A DNA stretch of 64,000 bases from Rhodococcus pyridinivorans (GTDB lineage Bacteria > Actinomycetota > Actinomycetes > Mycobacteriales > Mycobacteriaceae), in contig NZ_FNRX01000002.1 of NCBI RefSeq assembly GCF_900105195.1, positions 4,955,273 to 5,019,272 of the forward strand, given 5' to 3'. The translations under genes were made by a program, and so were the position numbers. The notes beneath the pieces are model-generated. The model worked only from the letters and a program-made list of their open reading frames with translations. It had not been told where the DNA came from and ran no database searches. The stretch's first letter is position 1, and the number at the start of each line of letters is the position of its first letter. This document shows positions 16,842-26,990 of the stretch, one piece after another.

Positions 16842-17148
16842 ACGGAAGGACGGAAGGCCAAGACCGAATCGGAAGAGAAGATTCGATCTCCCGACTGTTC
16901 TTCCCAGCACGGACACCGAGTACCCACGCGAAGCCGATGCCACTATAAGGGCACGAGTGTTGTGGGCCTGCGAGTTCCGGATTTTCGAAGACGAGTACCC
17001 CGCACCCGTTGCGAGGACGAATCGACGATACCCGGATCATCGCCGAGGCCGTTGAATCACAACCCATTTCAGCACGCATGGTAACTCGAACCGCCCGTGC
17101 TAGCGGGTGGCGGAATCGATCTCGATCGATATGCCACCCGCTTTCGCG
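16842..17148 (+). ncRNA. Ms1-like small RNA (6S-like RNA of mycobacteria; MTS2823 position)
   Basis: The 448-nt gap after the Rv3661-like gene has no credible ORF and lower GC than its surroundings. A promoter-like pair TTGCCG (16807-16812) and TAGAAA (16830-16835), 17 nt apart, places a start near 16842. A strong terminator hairpin ends near 17145. The resulting ~305-nt transcript matches Ms1/MTS2823 in strand, neighbours (Rv3661 and Rv3662c orthologs) and length as I recall them. Ms1 is an abundant RNA that binds core RNA polymerase in stationary phase. I infer identity from position, size and structure, not from alignment. Confidence 0.7.
17102..17144 (+). terminator. intrinsic terminator of the Ms1-like RNA
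   Basis: GCGGGTGGC (17102-17110) pairs with GCCACCCGC (17132-17140); inside the loop is a second palindrome (ATCGATCTCGATCGAT), and TTTCG follows. It lies 60 nt beyond the stop of the convergent Fic-like gene and could also terminate that transcript. Confidence 0.75.
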
Positions 17149-17203
17149 TGCAGGGGGTTTCGCGTACAGGCCGCGATTCGGCCGGCGAAGCCCCGCCCGG
17201 CAC

Positions 17204-17953
17204 TCAGCCGGCGAACGCCTCGGCGATCGAGCCGGCCTCACGAGCCCCGGCCTCGAGCGACCCACAGCAGAAGAGCACCCAGCCGCCGACGCCCTCCACG
17301 GTTCCCGCCCCGAATCCGGCGACCCCGTCGCGGTAGGCCTGCAACCGGCGCATCCAATGGACCTCCGGTACGCCCAGATTGCGCGTATCGAGTCCGGACG
17401 CGACGCACACGAGCCGGGACGCGGCCCGCGCCACGATGCCGTCGGCGACCCCGAAGGGCTTCAGGACGGACAGTTCACCGTGCACGACCGCAGCGAGAAC
17501 GGGCGCCGGGGCGTTCGTCCCCCCGGTGACGAGTTGCGCGAGCCCGTCGAGACGCTCGGCGACCCCCGGCTCCGTCCGCGGACGACCCAGCTCCTCGGCG
17601 TCCTCCACGAGATCCGCGGCAGCGAGAAGGTGCAGGCGGGCCAGTGCCTGAAGCGGGGCACGTCGCCACGTCGCGACCATGTTGTCGAGCGCGTCGCCGT
17701 CGAGCGACTGCGCGACCCGCAGCGCTCCGGCCAGGATCGGATCGCCACTCTCCCCCGGCTGCGGAAGTTCCATCGACCCGCCGTCGATCGACGCCGAGGC
17801 GCGGGCGGCCCGCACCGATGCCTCCGCGGCGGTGTTCGCCCAACCACGCCGATTGGTTCGATGACGATGCACCTCCGCGAGCGCGTCGCGGGCACGGTCG
17901 GCGGCGTCGCGTACGCCCGGAAGGTCGACGAGAGGCTGAAGAGGGTCGGTCAC
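17204..17953 (-). CDS. Fic-like fold protein with degenerate active site (Rv3662c-like)
   Basis: This 249-aa protein is all-helical in appearance. Near residue 170 it contains VVHGELSVLKPFGVADGIVARA, which resembles the Fic motif HPFxxGNGRxxR but with Lys for the leading His and AD for GN, so AMP-transfer activity is doubtful. ASIDGGSMELP upstream resembles the S/TxxxE inhibitory or flap region. Homologs are often labelled oxidoreductase without basis. GTG 17953 directly follows a GGTACCGT -10-like sequence, fitting a leaderless mRNA; the longer frame to 18094 is unlikely. Divergent from acs. Confidence 0.75.
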   Translation of the reverse strand: MTDPLQPLVDLPGVRDAADRARDALAEVHRHRTNRRGWANTAAEASVRAARASASIDGGSMELPQPGESGDPILAGALRVAQSLDGDALDNMVATWRRAPLQALARLHLLAAADLVEDAEELGRPRTEPGVAERLDGLAQLVTGGTNAPAPVLAAVVHGELSVLKPFGVADGIVARAASRLVCVASGLDTRNLGVPEVHWMRRLQAYRDGVAGFGAGTVEGVGGWVLFCCGSLEAGAREAGSIAEAFAG

Positions 17954-18059
17954 GCCGACGACGGTACCGGCGCACACGCGGTGGACGGACGAGAGGTTCA
18001 CCGGTCGTGCCCGAATGCCGTTCGTCGCTCGAATTCGACCGATGAGCGAAAGTGACGGG

Positions 18060-18112
18060 GTTGCATATCGATGCAACGGTGCGGCGCCGGTCACAGATGA
18101 TTACGCTCACAA
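18060..18112 (+). promoter_or_regulatory. acs upstream operator candidates (palindrome and Crp/GlxR-like site)
   Basis: Two elements lie in the Fic-like/acs intergenic region. A perfect dyad has GTTGCAT and ATGCAAC arms around ATCG (18060-18077). Then GATGATTACGCTCACA (18097-18112) matches 8 of 10 fixed bases of the Crp/GlxR consensus TGTGA-N6-TCACA. The acs ATG is at 18152. Crp control of acetate activation is plausible; the binding factor for the first dyad is unknown. Confidence 0.4.
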
Positions 18113-18151
18113 GAGCCCGAATGGAACCATCCCGGAAAGAGGCCCTGCACC

Positions 18152-20083
<1,932 letters not shown>

Positions 20084-20138
20084 CCGACCGCGAAAGGCCC
20101 CTTCCGGATCGGATCCGGAGGGGGCCTTTCGCGGTCGG
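20084..20138. terminator. bidirectional terminator between acs and the MFS gene
   Basis: This is a near-perfect inverted repeat of about 27 bp per arm centred near 20111 (CCGACCGCGAAAGGCCCC on the left, GGGGCCTTTCGCGGTCGG on the right). It begins at the acs stop and ends 5 nt before the MFS stop, serving the two convergent genes. Confidence 0.9.
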
Positions 20139-20143
20139 TACGA

Positions 20144-21514
20144 CTACACCTCGTCGAGCGACCGGTCGCGGGTCTCCTTGACGACGAGCAGCGCGACGAA
20201 GGTCGTCGCCGCGGCGATCAGCAGGTAGATGCCCACCCAGCCGACGCCGTAGCTCGTGGCCAGCCACGTCGCGATGAAGGGGGCCACCGCGGCACCGAGG
20301 ATGCTCGACACGTTGTACGAGATTCCGGAACCCGTGTAGCGGACGTTGGTCGGGAACAGCTCGGGCAGGATCGCACTCTGCGGCCCGAAGGTCAGACCCA
20401 TGAGCAGCATGCCGACGATGAGGAAGAACAGCATGCGTCCGGAGCTCATGCCGTCGCTCGACAGCAGGAACTGGAAGCACAGGCCGAACACCATGATCGC
20501 GCCCGTGACGACCAGCAGGGTCGAGCGGCGACCGTAGCGGTCGGCGAGCCACCCGGCGACGGGAACCGCCGCGGCGAAGAACAGCACCGCGACCAGCTGC
20601 AGCACGAGGAAGTCCGCGTACTGGAAACCGGCACCGTGGCCACCTTCCTCGGGGGTCTTGCCCGTTCCGAAGCTCAAAACCCAGGTGGTCATGATGTAGA
20701 AGAGCGTGTACGTCGCGAGCATGACGAAGGTGCCGATGATCAGCTCACGCCAGCTGTTCTTGAACACCTCGGCGAGAGGCGTCTTGACCTTCTTGCCCTC
20801 GGCGACGGCCTTGGCGAAGACCGGCGTCTCTTCGAGCTTGAGCCGCACGTACAGCCCGATGATCACCATGATCGCGCTGAGCAGGAACGGAATGCGCCAG
20901 CCCCATTCGAGGAAGGCGCTCGACAGGTCGGGGTCGCCGTTGTCGTGGCCGAGCGCCAGCGTGATGATCAGGAACAGGCCGTTGGCGCCGATGAAGCCGA
21001 TGGGTGCGCCGAGCTGCGGCCACATCGCCGCCCAGGCGCGCTTGCCGGGTTCGGCCGTCTCGGTGGCGAGCAGCGCCGCACCCGACCACTCCCCACCGAG
21101 ACCCAGGCCCTGGCAGAAGCGCATGAGCGCCAGCAACGCCGGTGCGATGAGCCCGGCCTGGTGATAGGTCGGCAGCAGGCCGATGAGGAAGGTCGCGATG
21201 CCCATCGTCAGGAGCGAGCCGACGAGCGTGACCTTGCGGCCGATGCGGTCGCCGAAGTGCCCGAAGACGACGGATCCGACCGGGCGGGCGACGAAAGCGA
21301 TACCGAAGGTCGCGAGGGAGGCGAGCAGCGCGGTCGTGCTGTTGCCCTGCGGGAAGAACAGGTGCGGGAAGACCGAGACGGCGGCTGTCGCATAGATGTA
21401 GAAGTCGTAGAACTCGATGGACGTGCCGACCATGCTGGCGACGACGATGCGCCGGCGCGGAACGCCTGCGACGAGCGAGGAACCCCCGTCCTCGACTCCG
21501 ACCGATGTGCTCAC
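20144..21514 (-). CDS. MFS transporter, metabolite:H+ symporter (MHS) family
   Basis: This 456-aa protein with 12 predicted membrane helices resembles ProP/ShiA/KgtP-type proton symporters of organic acids or betaines. The start of TM1 (GTSIEFYDFYIYATAA) and the loop motif GHFGDRIGRKVTLVGSLLTMG are diagnostic for MHS members; a second copy (GWLADRYGRRSTLLVV) lies between TM8 and TM9. GTG 21514 with TGGGGATGG upstream is preferred over the longer open frame. Lying end to end with acs hints at, but does not prove, carboxylate uptake. Confidence 0.9.
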   Translation of the reverse strand: MSTSVGVEDGGSSLVAGVPRRRIVVASMVGTSIEFYDFYIYATAAVSVFPHLFFPQGNSTTALLASLATFGIAFVARPVGSVVFGHFGDRIGRKVTLVGSLLTMGIATFLIGLLPTYHQAGLIAPALLALMRFCQGLGLGGEWSGAALLATETAEPGKRAWAAMWPQLGAPIGFIGANGLFLIITLALGHDNGDPDLSSAFLEWGWRIPFLLSAIMVIIGLYVRLKLEETPVFAKAVAEGKKVKTPLAEVFKNSWRELIIGTFVMLATYTLFYIMTTWVLSFGTGKTPEEGGHGAGFQYADFLVLQLVAVLFFAAAVPVAGWLADRYGRRSTLLVVTGAIMVFGLCFQFLLSSDGMSSGRMLFFLIVGMLLMGLTFGPQSAILPELFPTNVRYTGSGISYNVSSILGAAVAPFIATWLATSYGVGWVGIYLLIAAATTFVALLVVKETRDRSLDEV

Positions 21515-21684
21515 TGAACCATCCCCACTACTCCACTCACATTCTGAGACCAGATCCCACTTACTAGGAAAGTGAACACCCGAGTTTCCGCCCACCGCAA
21601 ATCGGACACCCCTACGGACGCCCTCCGTCCGGCGTTAGACTCTTCCCCGGTGTACCGGGAAGTCTGGTCGGCGACGGTTCGCCC

Positions 21685-22941
21685 GTGCCCGTATCCGCCC
21701 AGCGAAAGACGCCCGTGTCCGACACCTCCTCACCCACCTGGACCGCACCTCTGGGTCGCTTCCTCCGCACCGAGACGGTCGGCGGTTCACTGCTGCTCAT
21801 CGCCGCAGCGATAGCGCTGATCTGGGTCAACTCCCCCTTCGGCGACTCCTATCTCGCTCTGCGGGACTTCGAGATCGGCCCGGAGTTCCTGCACCTGCAC
21901 CTCTCGGTCGGCGACTGGGCCAAGGACGGCCTGCTCGCCGTCTTCTTCTTCGTCGCGGGCCTCGAACTCAAGCGCGAACTCGTCACAGGCGAACTCGCCG
22001 ATCGCAGGAAGGCGATCCTGCCCGTGATCGCCGCATGCGGCGGCGTGATCCTTCCTGCCGTCATCGCAGCCGTCGTGGGCTGGGGTGCGCCGGGAATGGA
22101 CCGGGGTTGGGCGATCCCCGTCGCGACCGACATCGCCTTCGCTCTCGGCGTGCTCGCCCTCACCGGTTCGCGCATCCCCACCAGCGCCCGGGTGTTCCTG
22201 TTGAGCCTGGCGGTCGTCGACGACCTCATCGGCATCGCGCTCATCGCGATCCTGTTCACCTCGGGACTCGCCGTCGCGTGGCTGCTCGCCACAGTGGCCG
22301 CAGCGGCGGCATACTGGTTCGCGCAGCAGAAGCGCATCACCACGCCGTGGTTGTATGTGCCGCTCGCACTGTTCACCTGGTACGCCATGCACAACGCAGG
22401 CATCCACGCGACCGTCGCCGGGGTCCTCCTCGGCCTGCTCACCCGTGTCCGCACCGATCCCGGGGAGGACTACGCACCCGCCGAGCGGCTGGTCCACCAC
22501 ATCCAACCGTGGTCCGCCGGTCTGTGCGTCCCGCTGTTCGCCCTGTTCGCATCCGGTGTACCCATCGGTGCGGAGATGCTCGGCCAGGTGTTCACCGATC
22601 CTGTCGGCCAGTCCGTCGTCCTCGGACTGCTCCTCGGCAAGACCGTCGGGATCTTCGGCGCCACCTGGATCTCGATCCGGCTCGGTCTCGCCACCCGCCC
22701 GACCGGGCTGATGTGGGGAGACGTGCTCGCGCTCGCCGTGATCGGCGGCATCGGGTTCACGGTGAGCCTGCTCATCGCCGAACTTTCGCTCGGCGACATC
22801 CACGGTGGCGAGCCCGCCGAGATCGCCAAGGCCGCCGTGCTGGTGACATCATTGATCGCCTCTGTCCTCGGGTCGGCGCTACTGTTACGGCGTGGGCGCG
22901 CCCACCGCCAACGGAACGAACCAACCGAAGGGGTCGAGTAG
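21685..22941 (+). CDS. nhaA: Na+/H+ antiporter NhaA
   Basis: This 418-aa inner-membrane antiporter exports Na+ for H+. TM-region motifs are conserved: FFFVAGLELKREL (TM2), PVATDIAFALGVLAL (with the D133-equivalent) and SLAVVDDLIGIALIAI (the Asp-Asp pair that binds Na+), IGFTVSLLIAELSL (Lys300-type region). Starts at GTG 21685 and GTG 21715 are both possible; the second has a better SD (GAAAG). The stop overlaps the next GTG by one base, so the two are probably coupled. Confidence 0.93.
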   Translation: MPVSAQRKTPVSDTSSPTWTAPLGRFLRTETVGGSLLLIAAAIALIWVNSPFGDSYLALRDFEIGPEFLHLHLSVGDWAKDGLLAVFFFVAGLELKRELVTGELADRRKAILPVIAACGGVILPAVIAAVVGWGAPGMDRGWAIPVATDIAFALGVLALTGSRIPTSARVFLLSLAVVDDLIGIALIAILFTSGLAVAWLLATVAAAAAYWFAQQKRITTPWLYVPLALFTWYAMHNAGIHATVAGVLLGLLTRVRTDPGEDYAPAERLVHHIQPWSAGLCVPLFALFASGVPIGAEMLGQVFTDPVGQSVVLGLLLGKTVGIFGATWISIRLGLATRPTGLMWGDVLALAVIGGIGFTVSLLIAELSLGDIHGGEPAEIAKAAVLVTSLIASVLGSALLLRRGRAHRQRNEPTEGVE

Positions 22942-23456
22942 TGAGCGTGACGAACGCGAATCGTCCGGAGAACGGAGTCCCGTCGAGCATTTCGGGCATC
23001 CCGTTGACGAAGGTGGACGCTCCGACACCCCGCGATGCCAGTGTGGGCGAACTGGTACGCGACGCAGCGACACAGCTGTCCACACTGTTCCGCGCCGAAG
23101 TCCAGCTCGCCAAGGCCGAGGTGACCGGCGAGGTCAAGAAGGGCGTGCAGGGCAGCCTGTTCTTCATCCTCGCGCTCGCCGTGCTGACCTTCAGTTCGTT
23201 CTTCTTCTTCTTCTTTCTCGCCGAACTCCTCGATGTCTGGGTGGCGCGCTGGCTCGCCTTCCTCATCGTCTTCCTGATCATGCTGGTGGTGACGGGCCTG
23301 CTGGCCCTGATCGGCTATATGCGGGTCCGGAAGCTGCGCGCACCGAACAAGACCATCGACTCGCTCAAGCAGACCGCGTCGATCCTCCCGAGCAGCCAGG
23401 ACGGACACGATGCGGACGGCCCGCGCCACGCCGCGCCGCGCCGCGTCACCCGCTGA
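22941..23456 (+). CDS. phage-holin-superfamily III-like membrane protein (Rv3669-like)
   Basis: This 171-aa protein has an amphipathic, charged N-terminus (VGELVRDAATQLSTLFRAEVQLAKAEV), two closely spaced membrane helices (GSLFFILALAVLTFSSFFFFFFLAELL and WLAFLIVFLIMLVVTGLLALIGYM) and a basic/disordered C-terminus. This layout is PF07332 (Phage_holin_3_6), which in actinobacteria is a cellular membrane protein rather than a lysis factor. GAAGGGG sits 8 nt before GTG 22941. The 3' end overlaps the next gene by 47 nt. Confidence 0.82.
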   Translation: MSVTNANRPENGVPSSISGIPLTKVDAPTPRDASVGELVRDAATQLSTLFRAEVQLAKAEVTGEVKKGVQGSLFFILALAVLTFSSFFFFFFLAELLDVWVARWLAFLIVFLIMLVVTGLLALIGYMRVRKLRAPNKTIDSLKQTASILPSSQDGHDADGPRHAAPRRVTR

Positions 23457-24408
23457 CGAACCGGAAGAGCCAGTGCCCGTCCCCGACCCGTCCACGGTCC
23501 GGTATCCCGGACCGTGGACGCATCGAGACATCCACGCCAACGGCATCCGCTTCCATGCCGTCGAAGCCGGTCCGCACGACCCGGACACACCTCTCGTGGT
23601 GTTCGTGCACGGCTTCGCCGACCTGTGGTGGTCGTGGCGTCACCAGCTCACCGCCTTCGCCGATCTCGGCTACCGGGCGGTCGCGGTGGACCTGCGTGGT
23701 TACGGCGACACGGACAAGCCGCCCCGCGGATACGACGGCTGGACGCTCTCGAACGACATCGCGGGACTGATCCGCGCGCTCGGGCACACCGAGGCGGTCC
23801 TCGTGGGCCATGCCGACGGGGGCCTCGTGTGCTGGGCGACCGCGGTGATCCATCCGCATGTCGTGCGGGCCATCGCGGTCGTCGACTCCCCGCACCCCAT
23901 CTCGCTGCGCGACGCGACCCTGCGCGACCGCGCGCAACGCAAGGCTCTGGTGCCGACCTTCCTCGCCTACCAGCTGCCGTGGCGTCCCGAACGGAAGCTG
24001 GTTCGCGACAATGGCCTGGAGATCGAACGGCTGATGCGTGTGCGGTGCGGCCCGGACTGGCGACGCACCGACGAGTTCGCCGATGTCGTCGACCGGCTGC
24101 GCACCGCGATCCGCATCCCGGGCACGGCGCACCTGACCCTCGAATACCAGCGCTGGGCGTTCCGCAGCCAGTGGCGTCCCGACGGTCGCCGCTTCATGAA
24201 GGCCATGGACGTCGAGCTCACCCTGCCGATCCTGCAGCTGCACGGCGCGCTGGATCCCTACGTGCTCGCCGCGACCCTCCGACGCTGCGTGCGGCACGCC
24301 CCCGGACGGATCCTGAAATTCGTCGACGGGGCCGGCCACTACGCCCATCAGGAGAAGCCCGAAGCGGTGACGGCACTGCTCGCCGACTTCGTCCGCGGAC
24401 TCGACTGA
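23410..24408 (+). CDS. ephE: alpha/beta hydrolase, epoxide-hydrolase-like (EphE, Rv3670-like)
   Basis: This 332-aa alpha/beta hydrolase has oxyanion-hole motif HGFADLWWSW, nucleophile elbow VGHADGGLVC with Asp as nucleophile as in epoxide hydrolases, and a terminal catalytic His in GAGHYAHQEKPE. VDLRGYGDTDKP is also typical. The N-terminal ~25 residues are low-complexity and overlap the preceding gene. A perfect 12-bp inverted repeat lies inside the coding region at 23491-23518. Substrate unknown; the M. tuberculosis ortholog occupies the same slot opposite marP. Confidence 0.85.
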   Translation: MRTARATPRRAASPADEPEEPVPVPDPSTVRYPGPWTHRDIHANGIRFHAVEAGPHDPDTPLVVFVHGFADLWWSWRHQLTAFADLGYRAVAVDLRGYGDTDKPPRGYDGWTLSNDIAGLIRALGHTEAVLVGHADGGLVCWATAVIHPHVVRAIAVVDSPHPISLRDATLRDRAQRKALVPTFLAYQLPWRPERKLVRDNGLEIERLMRVRCGPDWRRTDEFADVVDRLRTAIRIPGTAHLTLEYQRWAFRSQWRPDGRRFMKAMDVELTLPILQLHGALDPYVLAATLRRCVRHAPGRILKFVDGAGHYAHQEKPEAVTALLADFVRGLD

Positions 24409-24433
24409 TCTGCCCGTCCGCCGGACGGGCAGA
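24409..24433. terminator. convergent terminator ephE-like / marP
   Basis: The inverted repeat TCTGCCCGTCCG / CCGGACGGGCAGA occupies nearly all of the 27-nt space between the two convergent stops. No T-run; it works in either direction. Confidence 0.75.
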
Positions 24434-24435
24434 CG

Positions 24436-25623
24436 TCAGACGATGCAGGCGCCGGTCGCAACCGGCTGATTCACCCCGGCCATCTCCAGCTGCCGGCTCA
24501 CCTCTGCACCGGTGAGAACGAAACCGGTGTCGGTGTTGTCGACCGCCGCGCCGAAGACCATGCCGAGGACATCGCCGGACGGATCGACCAGCGGACCCCC
24601 CGAGTTGCCCTGCCGGATCGTGCCGCGCACCGTGTACACCTCGCGTTCGACGGTGCCGCCGCGGTAGATGTCCGGGCCCTGCAGGTCGAGCGTCTCGCGG
24701 ATCCGCGCCGCGCTCGCCGTGTACGGACCGCCGCCCGGGTAGCCGAGCACGATCGCGTCGTCACCCGACTCCGCCGGCTCCGGGGCGAAATCCAGCGGCT
24801 GCGCGGTCAGTCCCGGCACCGCGAGGATCGCGACGTCCACCTCCGGATCGAACAGCACGACGGTCGCTTCGAGCGGGCCGCCGTCCGTATCGACGGTCAC
24901 CGCTGCGGTTCCGGCCACGACGTGCGCGTTCGTCATCACCCGTTCGGGGGCCACGACGAAACCGGATCCTTCCAGTGCCTTCTGGCAGCTGGGTGCGACA
25001 CCGTTGATGCGCAGCACGCTCGTCTGCAGCCGGGCCGGGACCGATCCTTCGAGGAGACCGCCGTCGGGTGCCTCCACCTCGGCGATCGGGGTACGCCCGA
25101 ACGGCCCGATCACCTCGGGCAGACCCGAGGTGTCGAGCAACGCCGAGAACTCGTTGGGGATCGCACGCATCCAGTCGGGGGCGACGTCGTCGACGGTCCC
25201 GAGCACCTGGGATCCCCGCACGGCTGCGGAGACGGCGGGCTGGGTCGTGGCGGTCAGCGGGATGGCGAGCAGCCACGCGGCGACGAGCACCGCGACCGAT
25301 TGCAGACCGGCACCGACGACGCTGTCGACCGCCCGCGCACCCGGACTGTGGATGCCGCTGCGCGCGGCACGTCCGAGCACCATGCCGGCCACCTCGCCGA
25401 TCACCACCAGCACCACGATCAGACCGATGCCGGCGAGGATGCGCATGCGCGCATCGTCGATGTGCACGAGCACGTGCGGGGCGATGAGGATGCCCGCGAC
25501 CGCACCGAGCAGCACACCCAGGAAGGCCAGCGCCGAGGCGACGGCGCCCTGCCGGAGCCCGGAGGACGCGGCGATCAGGACGATCACCACGATGATCAGA
25601 TCGATCCAGCCCGATCCGGTCAT
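24436..25623 (-). CDS. marP: membrane-anchored periplasmic serine protease MarP
   Basis: This 395-aa protein has four N-terminal membrane helices (CvpA-like domain, residues 1-130) followed by a chymotrypsin-like protease domain. The triad is visible: His234 (TNAHVV), Asp263 (EVDVAIL), Ser341 (QGNSGGP). Cys213 and Cys393 match the regulatory disulfide of M. tuberculosis MarP (Rv3671c), which is needed for acid resistance by activating the peptidoglycan hydrolase RipA. The ATG overlaps the stop of the NUDIX gene, so it is the end of the nth-side operon. Confidence 0.95.
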   Translation of the reverse strand: MTGSGWIDLIIVVIVLIAASSGLRQGAVASALAFLGVLLGAVAGILIAPHVLVHIDDARMRILAGIGLIVVLVVIGEVAGMVLGRAARSGIHSPGARAVDSVVGAGLQSVAVLVAAWLLAIPLTATTQPAVSAAVRGSQVLGTVDDVAPDWMRAIPNEFSALLDTSGLPEVIGPFGRTPIAEVEAPDGGLLEGSVPARLQTSVLRINGVAPSCQKALEGSGFVVAPERVMTNAHVVAGTAAVTVDTDGGPLEATVVLFDPEVDVAILAVPGLTAQPLDFAPEPAESGDDAIVLGYPGGGPYTASAARIRETLDLQGPDIYRGGTVEREVYTVRGTIRQGNSGGPLVDPSGDVLGMVFGAAVDNTDTGFVLTGAEVSRQLEMAGVNQPVATGACIV

Positions 25624-26318
25624 GATTCGACCACCCCCGTCTCCAGTTCGGCGAGTACGACGTCGAGGTCACGGACGTCGTGGTGATCCCACTCGATCTC
25701 CCACCCCGATACCGCGAACAGACCCGCGAGCACACCCGCGGTGAAACCCCAGACCAGCATCCCGTCCACCTGGAAAGCCGGGCCCTGATAGCCCAGACGG
25801 TGCCGGACCTGGAAACGGTTGTCGGGGTCGAGCAACTCGTGCAGCGACACCCGGACCACGCGGGTCGCCTCCTTCGGATCGACCACTCCGACCGGGCTCG
25901 GGGTCTCCCAGTAGGCGACCACGGGAGTCACGTCGAAGCCGGAAGGCGGGATGAACAGTTCGGGGAGCACGGCGAGCGGCCGGATCCCGGACGGATCCAG
26001 GCCGGTCTCCTCCTCCGCTTCACGAAGTGCGGTGTGGATGGCGCCGTAGTCCTCGGGATCGGCGGCGCCTCCGGGAAAGGCCACCTGCCCGCTGTGCTGC
26101 CGCAGCGTCGCGGCGCGCTGGGTGAGCAGGACGTCGGCGTCGGCGGGAAGTCCGCCGCGGGCCATCGGATCGGCCTCCGGCGACCCGCCGAACAACACCA
26201 GCACCGAGGCCTGCCGCACCCGCGCGTCGCGCGGGGCGCGACGGTTCAGGATCGGGTTGAGACCGTGCGGGTCGGTCGGCGACACCGAGGCGACACGCCG
26301 GAGCCATTCGGGGATCAT
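25620..26318 (-). CDS. NUDIX hydrolase, CoA pyrophosphatase-like (Rv3672c-like)
   Basis: This 232-aa protein has an N-terminal segment LNRRAPRDARVRQASVLVLFGG, a CoA-diphosphatase signature (LRQHSGQVAFPGGAADPEDY) and a full NUDIX box G-x5-E-x7-REAEEETGL. It likely hydrolyses CoA or related dinucleoside derivatives. ATG 26318 overlaps the tlpA-like stop by 4 nt and the 3' end overlaps marP by 4 nt, so translation is coupled across three genes. Confidence 0.9.
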   Translation of the reverse strand: MIPEWLRRVASVSPTDPHGLNPILNRRAPRDARVRQASVLVLFGGSPEADPMARGGLPADADVLLTQRAATLRQHSGQVAFPGGAADPEDYGAIHTALREAEEETGLDPSGIRPLAVLPELFIPPSGFDVTPVVAYWETPSPVGVVDPKEATRVVRVSLHELLDPDNRFQVRHRLGYQGPAFQVDGMLVWGFTAGVLAGLFAVSGWEIEWDHHDVRDLDVVLAELETGVVES

Positions 26319-26986
26319 GCGGCCACCCCCAGATGCTCCTCGACGACCGAGGCGACCTCGTCGGCCGACCGGAACGGGATGGGGAGCACGGCGGCGACCG
26401 ACCCGTCGGCGCGGAGCAGCACCGTCACGGGAAGGACGGCGGGCGCGCCGACCGCGGCCTGTACGCGACCCGAGCCGTCCTGCACACCCGGCAGGTGCAC
26501 GTCGTAGTCGGCGAGCCGGCCGAGGGCGTTCGACTCGTTCGGGTCGGTGTGGACGGTGACGACGGTGACCTCCTCGCCCACCCGGGCGGCGTAGTCCTGG
26601 AGGACCGGCAGTTCCTCGGCGCAGGGAGCGCACCACCAGGCCCACAGGTTCACCACGGCGGGCTTTCCGGCGAGGGCGGCCGCGAGGTCGACGGAGGATC
26701 CGTCGCTCACGCACTCGAAGACCAGACCGGCGAGCGGACCGGCGGGAGCGGGCGTGGACCCGCCCGGCTGCGGGCACGGATCGAGTGCGGCGGTCTCCCG
26801 CAGCGGAGCGAGGGCCTGCGCGCCGTCCTGGGGCCGGCGGTCCATGGGTGCGGTCGAGGGTGCGGCCGGTCCCGGGCCGGTGGCCGGCGGAGGGTCGCTG
26901 CGGTCGCGCGGCCAGATGGCGACGATCAATGCGATGACGACGACGAGAGCTGCCAGGCTCCAGCGGCCTGCTGTGGAAGGACGCAC
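26315..26986 (-). CDS. TlpA-type membrane-anchored thioredoxin-like protein (Rv3673c-like)
   Basis: This 223-aa protein has an uncleaved N-terminal anchor (SLAALVVVIALIVAIWP), a Pro/Ala-rich linker and a thioredoxin fold with Trp-Cys119-Ala-Pro-Cys122 and cis-Pro (LPVTV). Extra Cys71 and Cys92 lie before the fold. It is likely an extracytoplasmic thiol-disulfide reductase; next to MarP, whose activity depends on a disulfide, a redox link is possible but inferred only from position. Confidence 0.88.
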   Translation of the reverse strand: MRPSTAGRWSLAALVVVIALIVAIWPRDRSDPPPATGPGPAAPSTAPMDRRPQDGAQALAPLRETAALDPCPQPGGSTPAPAGPLAGLVFECVSDGSSVDLAAALAGKPAVVNLWAWWCAPCAEELPVLQDYAARVGEEVTVVTVHTDPNESNALGRLADYDVHLPGVQDGSGRVQAAVGAPAVLPVTVLLRADGSVAAVLPIPFRSADEVASVVEEHLGVAA

Positions 26987-26990
26987 TCCG

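Noticed and set aside
22941..23456. Prophage lysis holin
   Set aside because: The holin-superfamily label is by fold only; no phage genes surround it and it is syntenic with mycobacterial Rv3669.
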